Shown: piece by piece, positions 1 through 5,646 of the stretch | Layout of the letters: each line of letters starts with the position of its first letter | Numbering within the stretch: position 1 is the stretch's first letter | Translations under genes and position numbers: made by a program | NCBI GenBank assembly: GCA_012799165.1 | Contig: JAAZLU010000089.1 | Span: forward strand, 1 to 10,373 | Direction of reading: 5' to 3' | DNA from: Clostridiales bacterium | GTDB lineage: Bacteria; Bacillota; Clostridia; Peptostreptococcales; Anaerovoracaceae | DNA length: 10,373 nucleotides | Notes under the pieces: generated by a model | Database searches by the model: none | Seen by the model: the letters and a program-made list of their open reading frames with translations, nothing else | Told to the model about the DNA's origin: nothing

Positions 1-170
1 CATTGTTTAGTTTTGAGGGTACAGAGTTTGAAAACTTTATATTCTCAAATTGCGAGTTATTTGTGCAGTGCGAGGAATAACGAGCGTCGATGAAGGCACG
101 TACTGAAGGTACGTAATCGAGTCGAAGAGCAGCTCTGACAAAGCAATGCGCAAAGATAACAAGCAAGAAA
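1..170 (+). other. 23S-5S rRNA internal spacer, structured
   Basis: No protein gene or tRNA is visible before the 5S rRNA, so this is read as the transcribed spacer after a 23S gene lying left of the window. It can fold. The segment TTGC...GTTAT (50-60) pairs with ATAAC...GCAA (156-166) across a 2x2 internal loop, and TGC 64-66 can extend the helix with GCA 150-152. Inside it, TCGAT (87-91) pairs with ATCGA (116-120), enclosing the hairpin ACGTAC (98-103) / GTACGT (109-114). A long-range stem just upstream of mature 5S is what ribonuclease processing of a rRNA precursor would use. The pairing is seen in the sequence; the processing role is inferred. Confidence 0.6.
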
Positions 171-286
171 ACTGGTGATTATATCGAAAGGGCCACACCT
201 GTTCCCATCTCGAACACAGAAGTTAAGCCTTTCAGAGCCGATGATACTCGGTGGGAGACTGCCCGGGAAAATAGGTCGTCGCCGGT
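171..286 (+). rRNA. rrf: 5S ribosomal RNA
   Basis: The region carries the conserved 5S core, including CCCATCTCGAACACAGAAGTTAAG near 202-225 in broken form (key blocks CCCAT, CGAACAC, GAAGTTAAG) and the GCCGATGATAC loop E/helix IV segment. The ends were set by pairing of the terminal helix. ACTGGTGAT (171-179) pairs with GTCGTCGCCGGT (ending at 286), using G-U pairs at 173, 176 and 179. The length of about 116 nt is normal for a bacterial 5S. It is the last gene of a rRNA operon whose 23S lies outside the window. Mature ends may differ by one or two bases. Confidence 0.93.
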
Positions 287-291
287 TTACC

Positions 292-321
292 AAACCGCGT
301 TCCTATATGGAACGCGGTTTT
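292..321 (+). terminator. rRNA operon terminator
   Basis: A perfect 12-bp inverted repeat, AAACCGCGTTCC (292-303) and GGAACGCGGTTT (309-320), has a 5-base loop TATAT and is followed by a short T-rich stretch (TCATTT). It starts 5 bases after the 5S 3' end, as expected for the intrinsic terminator of a rRNA operon. The T-tract is interrupted, so termination relies mostly on the strong stem. Confidence 0.85.
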
Positions 322-336
322 CATTTATGCTATAAT
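308..336 (+). promoter_or_regulatory. Predicted sigma-A promoter of the tmk operon (extended -10)
   Basis: A consensus TATAAT (331-336) is preceded by TG one base upstream (328-329), giving an extended -10 element. The -35 position with a 17-base spacer is TGGAAC (308-313), a poor match that lies within the 3' arm of the rRNA terminator. An extended -10 can compensate for a weak -35. It is the best promoter between the rRNA operon and the first gene at 408, giving a leader of roughly 65 nt. Confidence 0.6.
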
Positions 337-407
337 TATTCCTATGAGTATGCATTATAAGCTGTGAGCTATACATCACTTGATTGCTACAGCCTGCGGA
401 GGGAGCA

Positions 408-632
408 TTGAACACGGAAATTGCGAAATACATACTTTGGATACTTCTATGTCTACCTATAGTCGTTCTTGCTGTTTATTTAGTCGGACGACTGTTTTCC
501 GACACTTATGCTTTGAATAAAAAGAAGATCGAACAGATTAAGCTGAGGGAGAAGGAAAAGGAGGAGGACAAGGAGAATCGAAGGCGATTCGACGCTATGT
601 GGCGCAATTTTCGCGGTGAAAGGAATAATTGA
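408..632 (+). CDS. Small single-pass membrane protein, unknown function (74 aa)
   Basis: I do not recognise this family. The start is placed at TTG 408, because GGAGG (398-402) lies 5 bases upstream; an in-frame TTG at 384 has no comparable site. The product has one hydrophobic segment at about residues 8-27 (ILWILLCLPIVVLAVYLVG). A highly charged, probably helical tail follows (residues 37-60, rich in K, E and R), and it ends in an Arg/Trp-containing segment. There is no signal peptidase site, so it looks like a membrane-anchored protein with a short cytoplasmic or coiled-coil tail. Its TGA overlaps the ATG of tmk by one base, implying translational coupling, and it is the first gene of the tmk-holB-ricT operon. 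The overlap, ribosome binding site and membrane-like composition argue that it is real. In Bacillus subtilis, yaaQ and yaaR lie between tmk and holB; this protein does not look like either. Confidence 0.72.
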   Translation: MNTEIAKYILWILLCLPIVVLAVYLVGRLFSDTYALNKKKIEQIKLREKEKEEDKENRRRFDAMWRNFRGERNN

Positions 633-1258
633 TGCGGGGGATTTTCATAACATTTGAAGGACCGGACGGAAGCGGGAAGAGCACTCAAATCAAGCTACTT
701 GCTCGTCATTGCGAGGAAGTGGGAATACCGGTTCTGCTCACTCGGGAACCGGGCGGAACCGATATTTCGGAAGACATACGAAATTTGCTCCTCGATCCGA
801 AAAACACGGATATGAGCGGGGTTACCGAGGCGCTGTTATATGCCGCTTCACGGGCTCAGCATGTCGCCGAGAAGATAAAACCAGCACTTGAGCAGGGCAA
901 GATAGTGCTCTGCGACAGGTTTATGGATTCATCCATCGCTTACCAGGGCTATGCTAGAGGCCTGGGAGACGAGGTCCGCATGATAAACGAATTCGCCGTT
1001 CAGGGGCTTGCACCCGATATCACCTTCTTTCTTGATCTTCCACCCGATTACGGAAGGCGTAGACTTGAAGCTTCCAGAGACCCAGACAGGTTGGAACTAG
1101 AGGATATGAGTTTTCACGATAAAGTATACGAAGCCTACATGAAACTACGCGATATGTATCCACAGCGCTATATAAGTGTGGACGCAACCGCTGGAGTAGA
1201 GGAAATTGCCGAGGAGATTAGGCGGAGGTTCGACGAATATGTCGCTGGCCGGGCTTAG
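632..1258 (+). CDS. tmk: Thymidylate kinase
   Basis: This cytoplasmic enzyme phosphorylates dTMP to dTDP with ATP, an essential step in dTTP synthesis. The protein is 208 aa, normal for the family. It has the P-loop GPDGSGKS (residues 10-17), the TREPGGT motif (37-43) for dTMP binding and the DR motif (D95-R96) within the segment DRFMDSSIAYQG. A LID-like Arg-rich stretch (about 140-155) precedes the C-terminal helix. The start is ATG 632, which overlaps the upstream stop by one base and has AAAGGA (619-624) at suitable distance; an in-frame TTG at 629 is less likely. The 3' end overlaps holB by 20 bases. Its place directly before holB matches the replication gene cluster common in Firmicutes. 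Confidence 0.97.
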   Translation: MRGIFITFEGPDGSGKSTQIKLLARHCEEVGIPVLLTREPGGTDISEDIRNLLLDPKNTDMSGVTEALLYAASRAQHVAEKIKPALEQGKIVLCDRFMDSSIAYQGYARGLGDEVRMINEFAVQGLAPDITFFLDLPPDYGRRRLEASRDPDRLELEDMSFHDKVYEAYMKLRDMYPQRYISVDATAGVEEIAEEIRRRFDEYVAGRA

Positions 1259-2114
1259 TACCAACAAACAAATTGCGACTCGCCTGAAGAAGCTGCTCGA
1301 TGAAGGAAGGCCCATGCACGCTTATCTGTTTATAGGTGGAGCAAAGAGCCGCTTCGAAATCGGCAGAGAGTTTGCCAAGGCAGTGCTGTGTATGAATTCT
1401 CGGGAGGGGGACAGTTGCGGAATCTGCCTTTCTTGCAAAAAATTTGAAAGCGGTAACCATGAGGATTTCAGCTTTTTAAACCTTGAAAATCCTTTCGAGG
1501 ATACGAGGACACGCATAGGTGTTAAGGCGATAGCCCATATCCAGGAGAGGCTCAAATTCAAGCCGCGAGGCGAAAAAAAGTTGGTCCTCATCGATGAGGT
1601 CCATCTGATGACTCCGGAGGCTCAGAACAAGCTATTAAAGACTCTTGAAGAGCCCTTGGGGGATTGCATGATCATCCTGCTCTCCGAAAACGAGGAATCC
1701 CTATTCAGAACCCTGCTTTCAAGGTGCATAGTTCTTCGTCTTGAGCCCGAGCTTCCGGAGATTGACGAGGAGATGTCGACGATGGCGCGGGAGTTTCTGA
1801 ACCTCTGCATGCGGGGTGCGCCCTTTTACGAGAGGATGAACTGCCTTAAGCCGATACTGGATCGCAAAGGCGACCAGAGGGCAGAGGCGACAAGTTTCGC
1901 TGAGGCTCTGCAGATTCTTTTAAGGGATGCGCTGGTTCTGCGTCACGGAAAAGGTTCGCTTGCCCTTCTTGCAGGCCCTCATGCGGGCGAGGGGGCTCAT
2001 GAATATATAAAGGATCCGGAAAAGGGAATCCGTGCTGTATGCGATGCAGCCAAATCCCTGAAGTTGGGATATAATGTCAAATATACGCTTAAGAAGCTCT
2101 GCCTCGAAATGTAG
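1239..2114 (+). CDS. holB: DNA polymerase III delta' subunit (clamp loader)
   Basis: Delta' is the stator of the clamp loader that opens the beta sliding clamp at replication forks. The start is ATG 1239, with GGAGGT (1224-1229) 9 bases upstream and inside the end of tmk; longer in-frame starts such as TTG 1206 lack such a site. The product is 291 aa, somewhat short for the family. A zinc module is intact (C51, C60, C63, C66; C-x8-C-x2-C-x2-C). Walker B-like LIDEVH (117-122), the helix AQNKLLKTLEEP (128-139) and the sensor-1/SRC motif (161-163) are clear. The position of the P-loop reads GGAKSRFEIG (33-42) and lacks the GxGK core, so ATP binding is unlikely. That fits the non-ATPase role of delta'. 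The C-terminal third is the weakly conserved collar region. It sits 23 bases upstream of ricT, the order seen in Bacillus (holB-yaaT). Confidence 0.93.
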   Translation: MSLAGLSTNKQIATRLKKLLDEGRPMHAYLFIGGAKSRFEIGREFAKAVLCMNSREGDSCGICLSCKKFESGNHEDFSFLNLENPFEDTRTRIGVKAIAHIQERLKFKPRGEKKLVLIDEVHLMTPEAQNKLLKTLEEPLGDCMIILLSENEESLFRTLLSRCIVLRLEPELPEIDEEMSTMAREFLNLCMRGAPFYERMNCLKPILDRKGDQRAEATSFAEALQILLRDALVLRHGKGSLALLAGPHAGEGAHEYIKDPEKGIRAVCDAAKSLKLGYNVKYTLKKLCLEM

Positions 2115-2137
2115 GAGCGTTTTATTTAGGAGGATTT

Positions 2138-3100
2138 ATGGTTATAGTAGCAGGCGTCAGGTTTAAGCCTGCCGGTAAAATATATTACTTCGACCCCGTC
2201 GACATGGACCTTAAGAGCGGAGACAACGTCATCGTTGAAACCGCCAGAGGCATTGAATTCGGTACGCTTGCGAGCGATCTTATGGAGATTCCCCAAGCTG
2301 ATATTGTTCAGCCCTTAAAGCCGATTATAAGGCTTGCGGATGAGGATGATATTGCAAGACACGAGGAAAATTTAAAGAAGAAAGAAAAGTCCCTCGCAAT
2401 CTGCCAGGAGAAAATAGATAAGCATGGGCTGGAGATGAAGCCGGTGGATGTGGAGTATACCTTTGATAATTCCAAGGTGGTATTCTATTTTACAGCTGAT
2501 GGAAGGGTGGATTTCAGAGAGCTGGTAAAAGATTTGGCGAGCGTCTTCAGGATGCGCATTGAGCTCAGACAAATAGGCGTCCGCGACGAGACCAAGATGA
2601 TGGGTGGAATAGGAAGCTGCGGCAGAGAGCTCTGCTGTCACAGCTGGATGTCGGAGTTCGAGCCGGTTTCCATAAAGATGGCAAAGCTGCAGAATCTTTC
2701 TTTGAATCCGATCAAAATTTCGGGGATATGCGGCAGGCTCATGTGCTGCCTACAATACGAAAATGAAACTTACTTCGAACTTCGCAAAGGTATGCCGGAT
2801 CCCGGTGAGCGCATTACGACCCCCGACGGACCGGCCTTGGTCTTAGATGTAAACATATTGCTCAATAAGATCAACACGAGGTTGATTTTGGAAGAAAAGG
2901 ACGGAGAGAAGACTGAAAAGCTTTCGGCGGAGTATTATGTCTATGGTAAGGAGGACATAAAGAGATCCGAGAAGCGCCGCGGAAAAGGCGGCTTCAAACC
3001 AGGAGCAGGCAAGGCGGGAAAGGCGGGATCTATGGAGGATGTCGATATTAGGGAGATGTCCGAAGAGGAGCTTGAAAGACAGGCGGAACTGGAGGATTGA
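2138..3100 (+). CDS. ricT: RicT / YaaT, PSP1-domain Fe-S regulatory protein
   Basis: In Bacillus subtilis, RicT joins RicA and RicF in a complex with [4Fe-4S] clusters. That complex promotes RNase Y-dependent mRNA maturation and the Spo0A phosphorelay; the role here is inferred from homology. The start ATG 2138 follows AGGAGG (2128-2133). The PSP1 core shows clearly: GVRFKPAGKIYYF at the N terminus, ADGRVDFRELVKDLA (120-134), then the two cysteine clusters C161/C166/C167 (GSCGRELCC) and C198/C203/C204 (GICGRLMCC). These are the candidate cluster ligands, and all are present. A central helix (about 72-96) is Lys/Glu-rich. The 320-residue length exceeds the roughly 275 of B. subtilis YaaT because of a C-terminal tail, basic and Gly-rich (about 275-298) then acidic (299-320). 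It is the last gene of the operon and ends 38 bases before a hairpin terminator. Confidence 0.95.
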   Translation: MVIVAGVRFKPAGKIYYFDPVDMDLKSGDNVIVETARGIEFGTLASDLMEIPQADIVQPLKPIIRLADEDDIARHEENLKKKEKSLAICQEKIDKHGLEMKPVDVEYTFDNSKVVFYFTADGRVDFRELVKDLASVFRMRIELRQIGVRDETKMMGGIGSCGRELCCHSWMSEFEPVSIKMAKLQNLSLNPIKISGICGRLMCCLQYENETYFELRKGMPDPGERITTPDGPALVLDVNILLNKINTRLILEEKDGEKTEKLSAEYYVYGKEDIKRSEKRRGKGGFKPGAGKAGKAGSMEDVDIREMSEEELERQAELED

Positions 3101-3130
3101 CCCTTATATTAAGAAATCAATCAAAACAAT

Positions 3131-3160
3131 AAAAAAAGTCCCGGCTCGGCGCCGGGATTT
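3131..3160. terminator. Bidirectional terminator between ricT and abrB
   Basis: The inverted repeat TCCCGGC (3139-3145) / GCCGGGA (3151-3157) has a 5-base loop. Read on the minus strand, the stem is followed one base later by seven T (complement of A 3131-3137), an excellent terminator for the abrB-like gene. Read on the plus strand it is followed by a weaker T-rich stretch. A second small hairpin (ATCTT 3162-3166 / AAGAT 3171-3175, then TTTT) may assist termination of the tmk-holB-ricT transcript. Confidence 0.85.
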
Positions 3161-3167
3161 GATCTTC

Positions 3168-3410
3168 TTAAAGATTTTTCAGTTTTCCGAGGCAATTTCT
3201 GCAGATATTTTTGTTTTCGTACTGCAGTATATCCGTGGCATCGTTGCAGAAAATGCAGGCAGGCTGATACTTGCGAAGGATGATATCGTTGCCGTCGACA
3301 AAAATCTCTATCGGATCGCCTTCTTCAAGGTCAAAAGTGTTCCTCAGTTCCTTGGGGATTACTATCCTTCCAAGCTGATCTAATTTTCTTACGATTCCGG
3401 TTGCCTTCAT
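3168..3410 (-). CDS. abrB: AbrB-family transition-state regulator with CxxC tail
   Basis: The protein is a small DNA-binding regulator of the AbrB/SpoVT swapped-hairpin family. The 80-residue product begins MKATGIVRKLDQLGRIVIP, nearly identical in pattern to AbrB N-terminal domains, and continues through ELRNTFDLEEGDPIEIFVDGN (residues 21-41) to IILRKYQP (43-50). After this come C52-x2-C55 and C70-x2-C73, a possible zinc-binding element. This tail is seen in clostridial AbrB homologues but is not in the B. subtilis AbrB C-terminal domain. The start is ATG 3410 because AAGGGGAG (3426-3419) lies 8 bases upstream; a longer in-frame start at 3449 would fall at the predicted transcription start. 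It has its own promoter and converges on ricT. In Bacillus, AbrB represses post-exponential genes and is itself repressed by Spo0A; a comparable role here is inferred. Similar 80-residue proteins are sometimes annotated only as AbrB/MazE/SpoVT-domain proteins. Confidence 0.9.
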   Translation of the reverse strand: MKATGIVRKLDQLGRIVIPKELRNTFDLEEGDPIEIFVDGNDIILRKYQPACIFCNDATDILQYENKNICRNCLGKLKNL

Positions 3411-3453
3411 TTGTGCGCTCCCCTTATCCGCATATGAATTAATTAACAAGGTA

Positions 3454-3481
3454 ATTATACTTTAATTGCAATATTTGTCAA
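3454..3481 (-). promoter_or_regulatory. Consensus sigma-A promoter of the abrB-like gene
   Basis: On the minus strand, TTGACA (3481-3476) and TATAAT (3459-3454) are both perfect consensus hexamers with a 16-base spacer. Transcription would start near 3447, giving a leader of about 37 nt before ATG 3410. This is the strongest promoter in the window. A constitutively strong promoter is the kind that needs a repressor, consistent with the inverted repeat touching its -35 box. The AATTAATT palindrome (3437-3444) sits just downstream of the start point. Confidence 0.88.
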
Positions 3482-3505
3482 GTTATCAAATATGAGTAAT
3501 ATTGC
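3468..3505. promoter_or_regulatory. Inverted repeat at abrB -35: candidate operator
   Basis: GCAATATT (3468-3475) and its exact complement AATATTGC (3498-3505) flank the abrB -35 box, with 22 bases between arms. The first arm directly abuts the -35 hexamer (3476-3481). Arm centres are 30 bp apart, close to three helical turns, so both arms face the same side of DNA. A smaller dyad, AATAT/ATATT (3489-3503), lies inside. The geometry suggests a repressor site, possibly for autoregulation or a global regulator; the protein that would bind is unknown. Confidence 0.4.
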
Positions 3506-3531
3506 CGGGCCGCGGTTTAACTTTTAAGAGC

Positions 3532-3559
3532 TTGAAAAGCCCCCGCCTGTCATGATAAT
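3532..3559 (+). promoter_or_regulatory. Predicted promoter of glutamine synthetase gene
   Basis: TTGAAA (3532-3537) and GATAAT (3554-3559) are spaced by 16 bases; TAATAT at 3556-3561 is an alternative -10 with an 18-base spacer. The transcript would begin near 3566, leaving a leader of about 90 nt that contains an intrinsic terminator. An inverted repeat CATGAT (3551-3556) / ATCATG (3567-3572) overlaps the -10 and start point. It is divergent from the abrB promoter, with about 50 bp between the two -35 boxes. Confidence 0.6.
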
Positions 3560-3582
3560 ATAGGCCATCATGTAACTTGAGC

Positions 3583-3618
3583 TGCGCTGCGCCCAAGGAT
3601 AGGTGCGGCGCATTTTTT
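3583..3618 (+). terminator. Leader terminator (candidate attenuator) upstream of glutamine synthetase
   Basis: An 11-bp GC-rich stem (3583-3593 with 3602-3612, two G-U pairs) closes an 8-base loop CAAGGATA and is followed by six T (3613-3618). It has every feature of an intrinsic terminator. It lies between the predicted promoter and the ribosome binding site, 38 bases before the start codon. No other gene sits upstream on this strand to be terminated, since abrB diverges. The simplest reading is premature termination of the glutamine synthetase transcript unless an antiterminator acts. Glutamine synthetase genes in some Firmicutes are controlled this way by ANTAR-domain proteins, which bind hexaloops with A at position 1 and G at position 4. 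The loop segment AAGGAT fits that pattern, but its closing pair is C-A and no clear first hairpin was found. Confidence 0.7.
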
Positions 3619-3656
3619 AATAAATTTCAATAAAAAAAGGAAAGGAGGAAGTTATC

Positions 3657-5561
3657 ATGCTTGACAAATTACTATTTTGCATACCCGCAGAAAATCATAA
3701 GGAGGTTGAGATTAGGCAGCAGCTTCTGCAGCATCCCGAAGTGAAATTCGTGTCGCTCGTGGGAGTTGATATCGACGGCCACGACACCGATGAGAAGATA
3801 CCTGTGGAAAGGATGCTCGAAGATATGGATAATTTCCTTCGCTTCGGGGTTCAGACCGACGGATCTGCCGTGGTCCTTCCCGAAATAGCGTCGCTTTCCA
3901 ATGCGAAGGTGGATATAATTCCGGACCTTTCGGTGAACTGGTTCGTTGACTACAACTATCAGAATGTCGACCCTGTCTTAGGTCTTCCGGTGGGTACTCT
4001 TCGGATTCCTTCCATACTGCGCCACAACGGCGTGCGGGATGTCGGAGCAAGGGTCATACTTATAAATGCGGTGGAACTCTTCAAGAGAAGCCTGCTGGCT
4101 TTACTCAGAGAGAACCCTCATGTATTCGAGCATCTTCCCATAGACAGCGTGAACGATATAGAAGAGATTCAACTCAGCGCCGCGACGGAGCTCGAGTTCT
4201 ATGTGAGGACTCCGCAGGAGGACGCGGACAGAGACAGGCTTCACACTTCCCAGGAACTTAAGGAGCAATATTGGAAACGCACCTTCGGACCCGTTCGCAG
4301 CGCTCTTGAAAGGACCCTGGATATCCTTGAAAGATACGGATTCCATGTGGAGATGGGTCATAAGGAGGTCGGAGGGGTCAAGCCCGTATTGCTTGCCGGC
4401 GGAGAGTTCGATCACATAATGGAGCAGTTGGAGATCGACTGGAGATATTCAAACCCGGTGCAAGCTGCGGATAACGACGCTCAGATACGTTACATAATTA
4501 AGGATATATTTCGGATGAACGGGCTGGAAGTTACCTTCATGGCAAAGCCTGTCAAGGGTGTTGCCGGGAACGGAAAGCATGCGCACATGGGCGTAGTCGC
4601 AAAGCTCAATGATGGCAGGAGCGTCAATCTTTTTTCGGCGAAGGATCCGGAAAAGGATTACATGAGTCCGATAGGCTACGGGGCGCTCATGGGTATACTG
4701 CGAAATTACGAAATATTGAACCCCCTTGCGAACTATACGAACGATGCGCTCAACAGGCTCAAGCCCGGATTTGAGGCGCCGATAAGCATAAACACGAGCC
4801 TCGGCCTGTCCGTGGATTTTCCGTCCCGCAACAGGACGGTATTATGCGGCCTTATTAGAGATGCTAGAGATCCGATGGCTACGCGCTTTGAGCTGCGCTC
4901 CCCGAATGCGAAGAGCAACAGCTATCTGGTTTTCGCAGGAGGCTATCTGGCCATGCTCGATGGCATAAAAGCGGCCCTGGTCTCGAAAAAGCTTCCGAGC
5001 GAGCTGTGCGCCTCGATATCCAAGGCTTACGGCGAAGAAGATTTCTATTTGGAAAAGAATAGACTGTATCGTACGGAAAAGAATGTTTACGACGACTATA
5101 CTCAAGAGGAGAGAGATAAATATTTCGGGGTCGCACCCCTTACGGTTTGGGAAAATATAGAGGCGTTCGACAGATATCCGGAGAAGACCGGAGTGCTGTT
5201 GGAAGGCGGTGCCATCGCGGAGGAAGACCTGCGGTCCTATAAAAGTGCTGTGCTTTCCCGCTGGCTGCTCGAGGTTCAGAGTCGGAAGATTCCAGAAGTA
5301 AGAAATAAGGTTCGCTCCTTTGTAAAAAGGCACGACGATGCAGATTGTGCGGATATAGACGAACTGCGCTGGAAAGAAATCAAAGGTATGAGGAGGGAAC
5401 TGGCGCAAGATACGCTCGAAAACCCGAGCCTTCTGACGCAAATTTTGAAATCTGTAAAGGCGGAGGATTATCCGGAGGTATCGCGCTTGCAGAAATTGGT
5501 TCAGGGCAAGGTGACTAGCCTGGAAAACCTTTATTCGGCATATCTGAAGAATATAATATGA
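3657..5561 (+). CDS. glnA: Glutamine synthetase, type III-like (634 aa)
   Basis: The enzyme makes glutamine from glutamate, ammonium and ATP in the cytoplasm, the main entry point for ammonium nitrogen. The start ATG 3657 follows AAAGGAGG (3641-3648) at 8 bases. The catalytic domain shows the metal-binding Glu strand ATELEFY (176-182), GHKEVGG (234-240), and the ATP/ammonium-site segment AGNGKHAH (303-310, H308 and H310). It continues with LKPGFEAPISI and the RFELRSPNAKSNSYL segment (E412, R414). At 634 aa it is far longer than type I or II enzymes (about 350-470). It is shorter than the classical Bacteroides type III GlnN (about 730). It resembles the long clostridial glutamine synthetases with a long helical C-terminal region after about residue 440. 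Some authors would name it glnN. A leader terminator suggests transcription attenuation. No terminator separates it from the lipoprotein gene 85 bases downstream. Confidence 0.93.
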   Translation: MLDKLLFCIPAENHKEVEIRQQLLQHPEVKFVSLVGVDIDGHDTDEKIPVERMLEDMDNFLRFGVQTDGSAVVLPEIASLSNAKVDIIPDLSVNWFVDYNYQNVDPVLGLPVGTLRIPSILRHNGVRDVGARVILINAVELFKRSLLALLRENPHVFEHLPIDSVNDIEEIQLSAATELEFYVRTPQEDADRDRLHTSQELKEQYWKRTFGPVRSALERTLDILERYGFHVEMGHKEVGGVKPVLLAGGEFDHIMEQLEIDWRYSNPVQAADNDAQIRYIIKDIFRMNGLEVTFMAKPVKGVAGNGKHAHMGVVAKLNDGRSVNLFSAKDPEKDYMSPIGYGALMGILRNYEILNPLANYTNDALNRLKPGFEAPISINTSLGLSVDFPSRNRTVLCGLIRDARDPMATRFELRSPNAKSNSYLVFAGGYLAMLDGIKAALVSKKLPSELCASISKAYGEEDFYLEKNRLYRTEKNVYDDYTQEERDKYFGVAPLTVWENIEAFDRYPEKTGVLLEGGAIAEEDLRSYKSAVLSRWLLEVQSRKIPEVRNKVRSFVKRHDDADCADIDELRWKEIKGMRRELAQDTLENPSLLTQILKSVKAEDYPEVSRLQKLVQGKVTSLENLYSAYLKNII

Positions 5562-5646
5562 TGCGTTTAGCTTTGAATTGCGCCTTGCGCGCATGATTTC
5601 ATGGCAGGTGTTAGCATTGAAATTCTTCAGGAAAGGAGTAGCACTT
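5562..5646 (+). other. Short intergenic region between glutamine synthetase and lipoprotein genes
   Basis: This stretch has no hairpin with a T-run and no convincing promoter. A TATAAT occurs at 5552-5557 inside the glutamine synthetase 3' end, but its -35 region is poor. Read-through transcription from glutamine synthetase into the lipoprotein gene is therefore plausible. The lipoprotein ribosome binding site AAAGGAG lies at 5632-5638. Confidence 0.4.

Noticed and set aside
57..360. Open frames across the 5S rRNA on both strands
   Set aside because: They cover a structural RNA gene and its spacer; no ribosome binding sites or protein-like composition.
3476..3482. Spo0A box at the abrB -35
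   Set aside because: The sequence resembles TGTCGAA at only five of seven positions and is fully explained by the consensus -35 hexamer.
3551..3612. Full two-hairpin ANTAR target in the glutamine synthetase leader
   Set aside because: Only the second, terminator-linked hairpin has a fitting loop. No first hairpin with a hexaloop of the A1/G4 type could be drawn, so a firm ANTAR call is not justified.
3712..4050. 112-codon open frame on the minus strand opposite the 5' part of glutamine synthetase
   Set aside because: Arg/Pro/Ser-rich shadow translation typical of an antisense frame, without a start signal.
5529..5557. TATAAT at 5552-5557 as a promoter for the lipoprotein gene
   Set aside because: The -35 position with a 17-base spacer (CTTTAT) does not match, and the hexamer lies in the coding end of glutamine synthetase. 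Kept only as a weak possibility.
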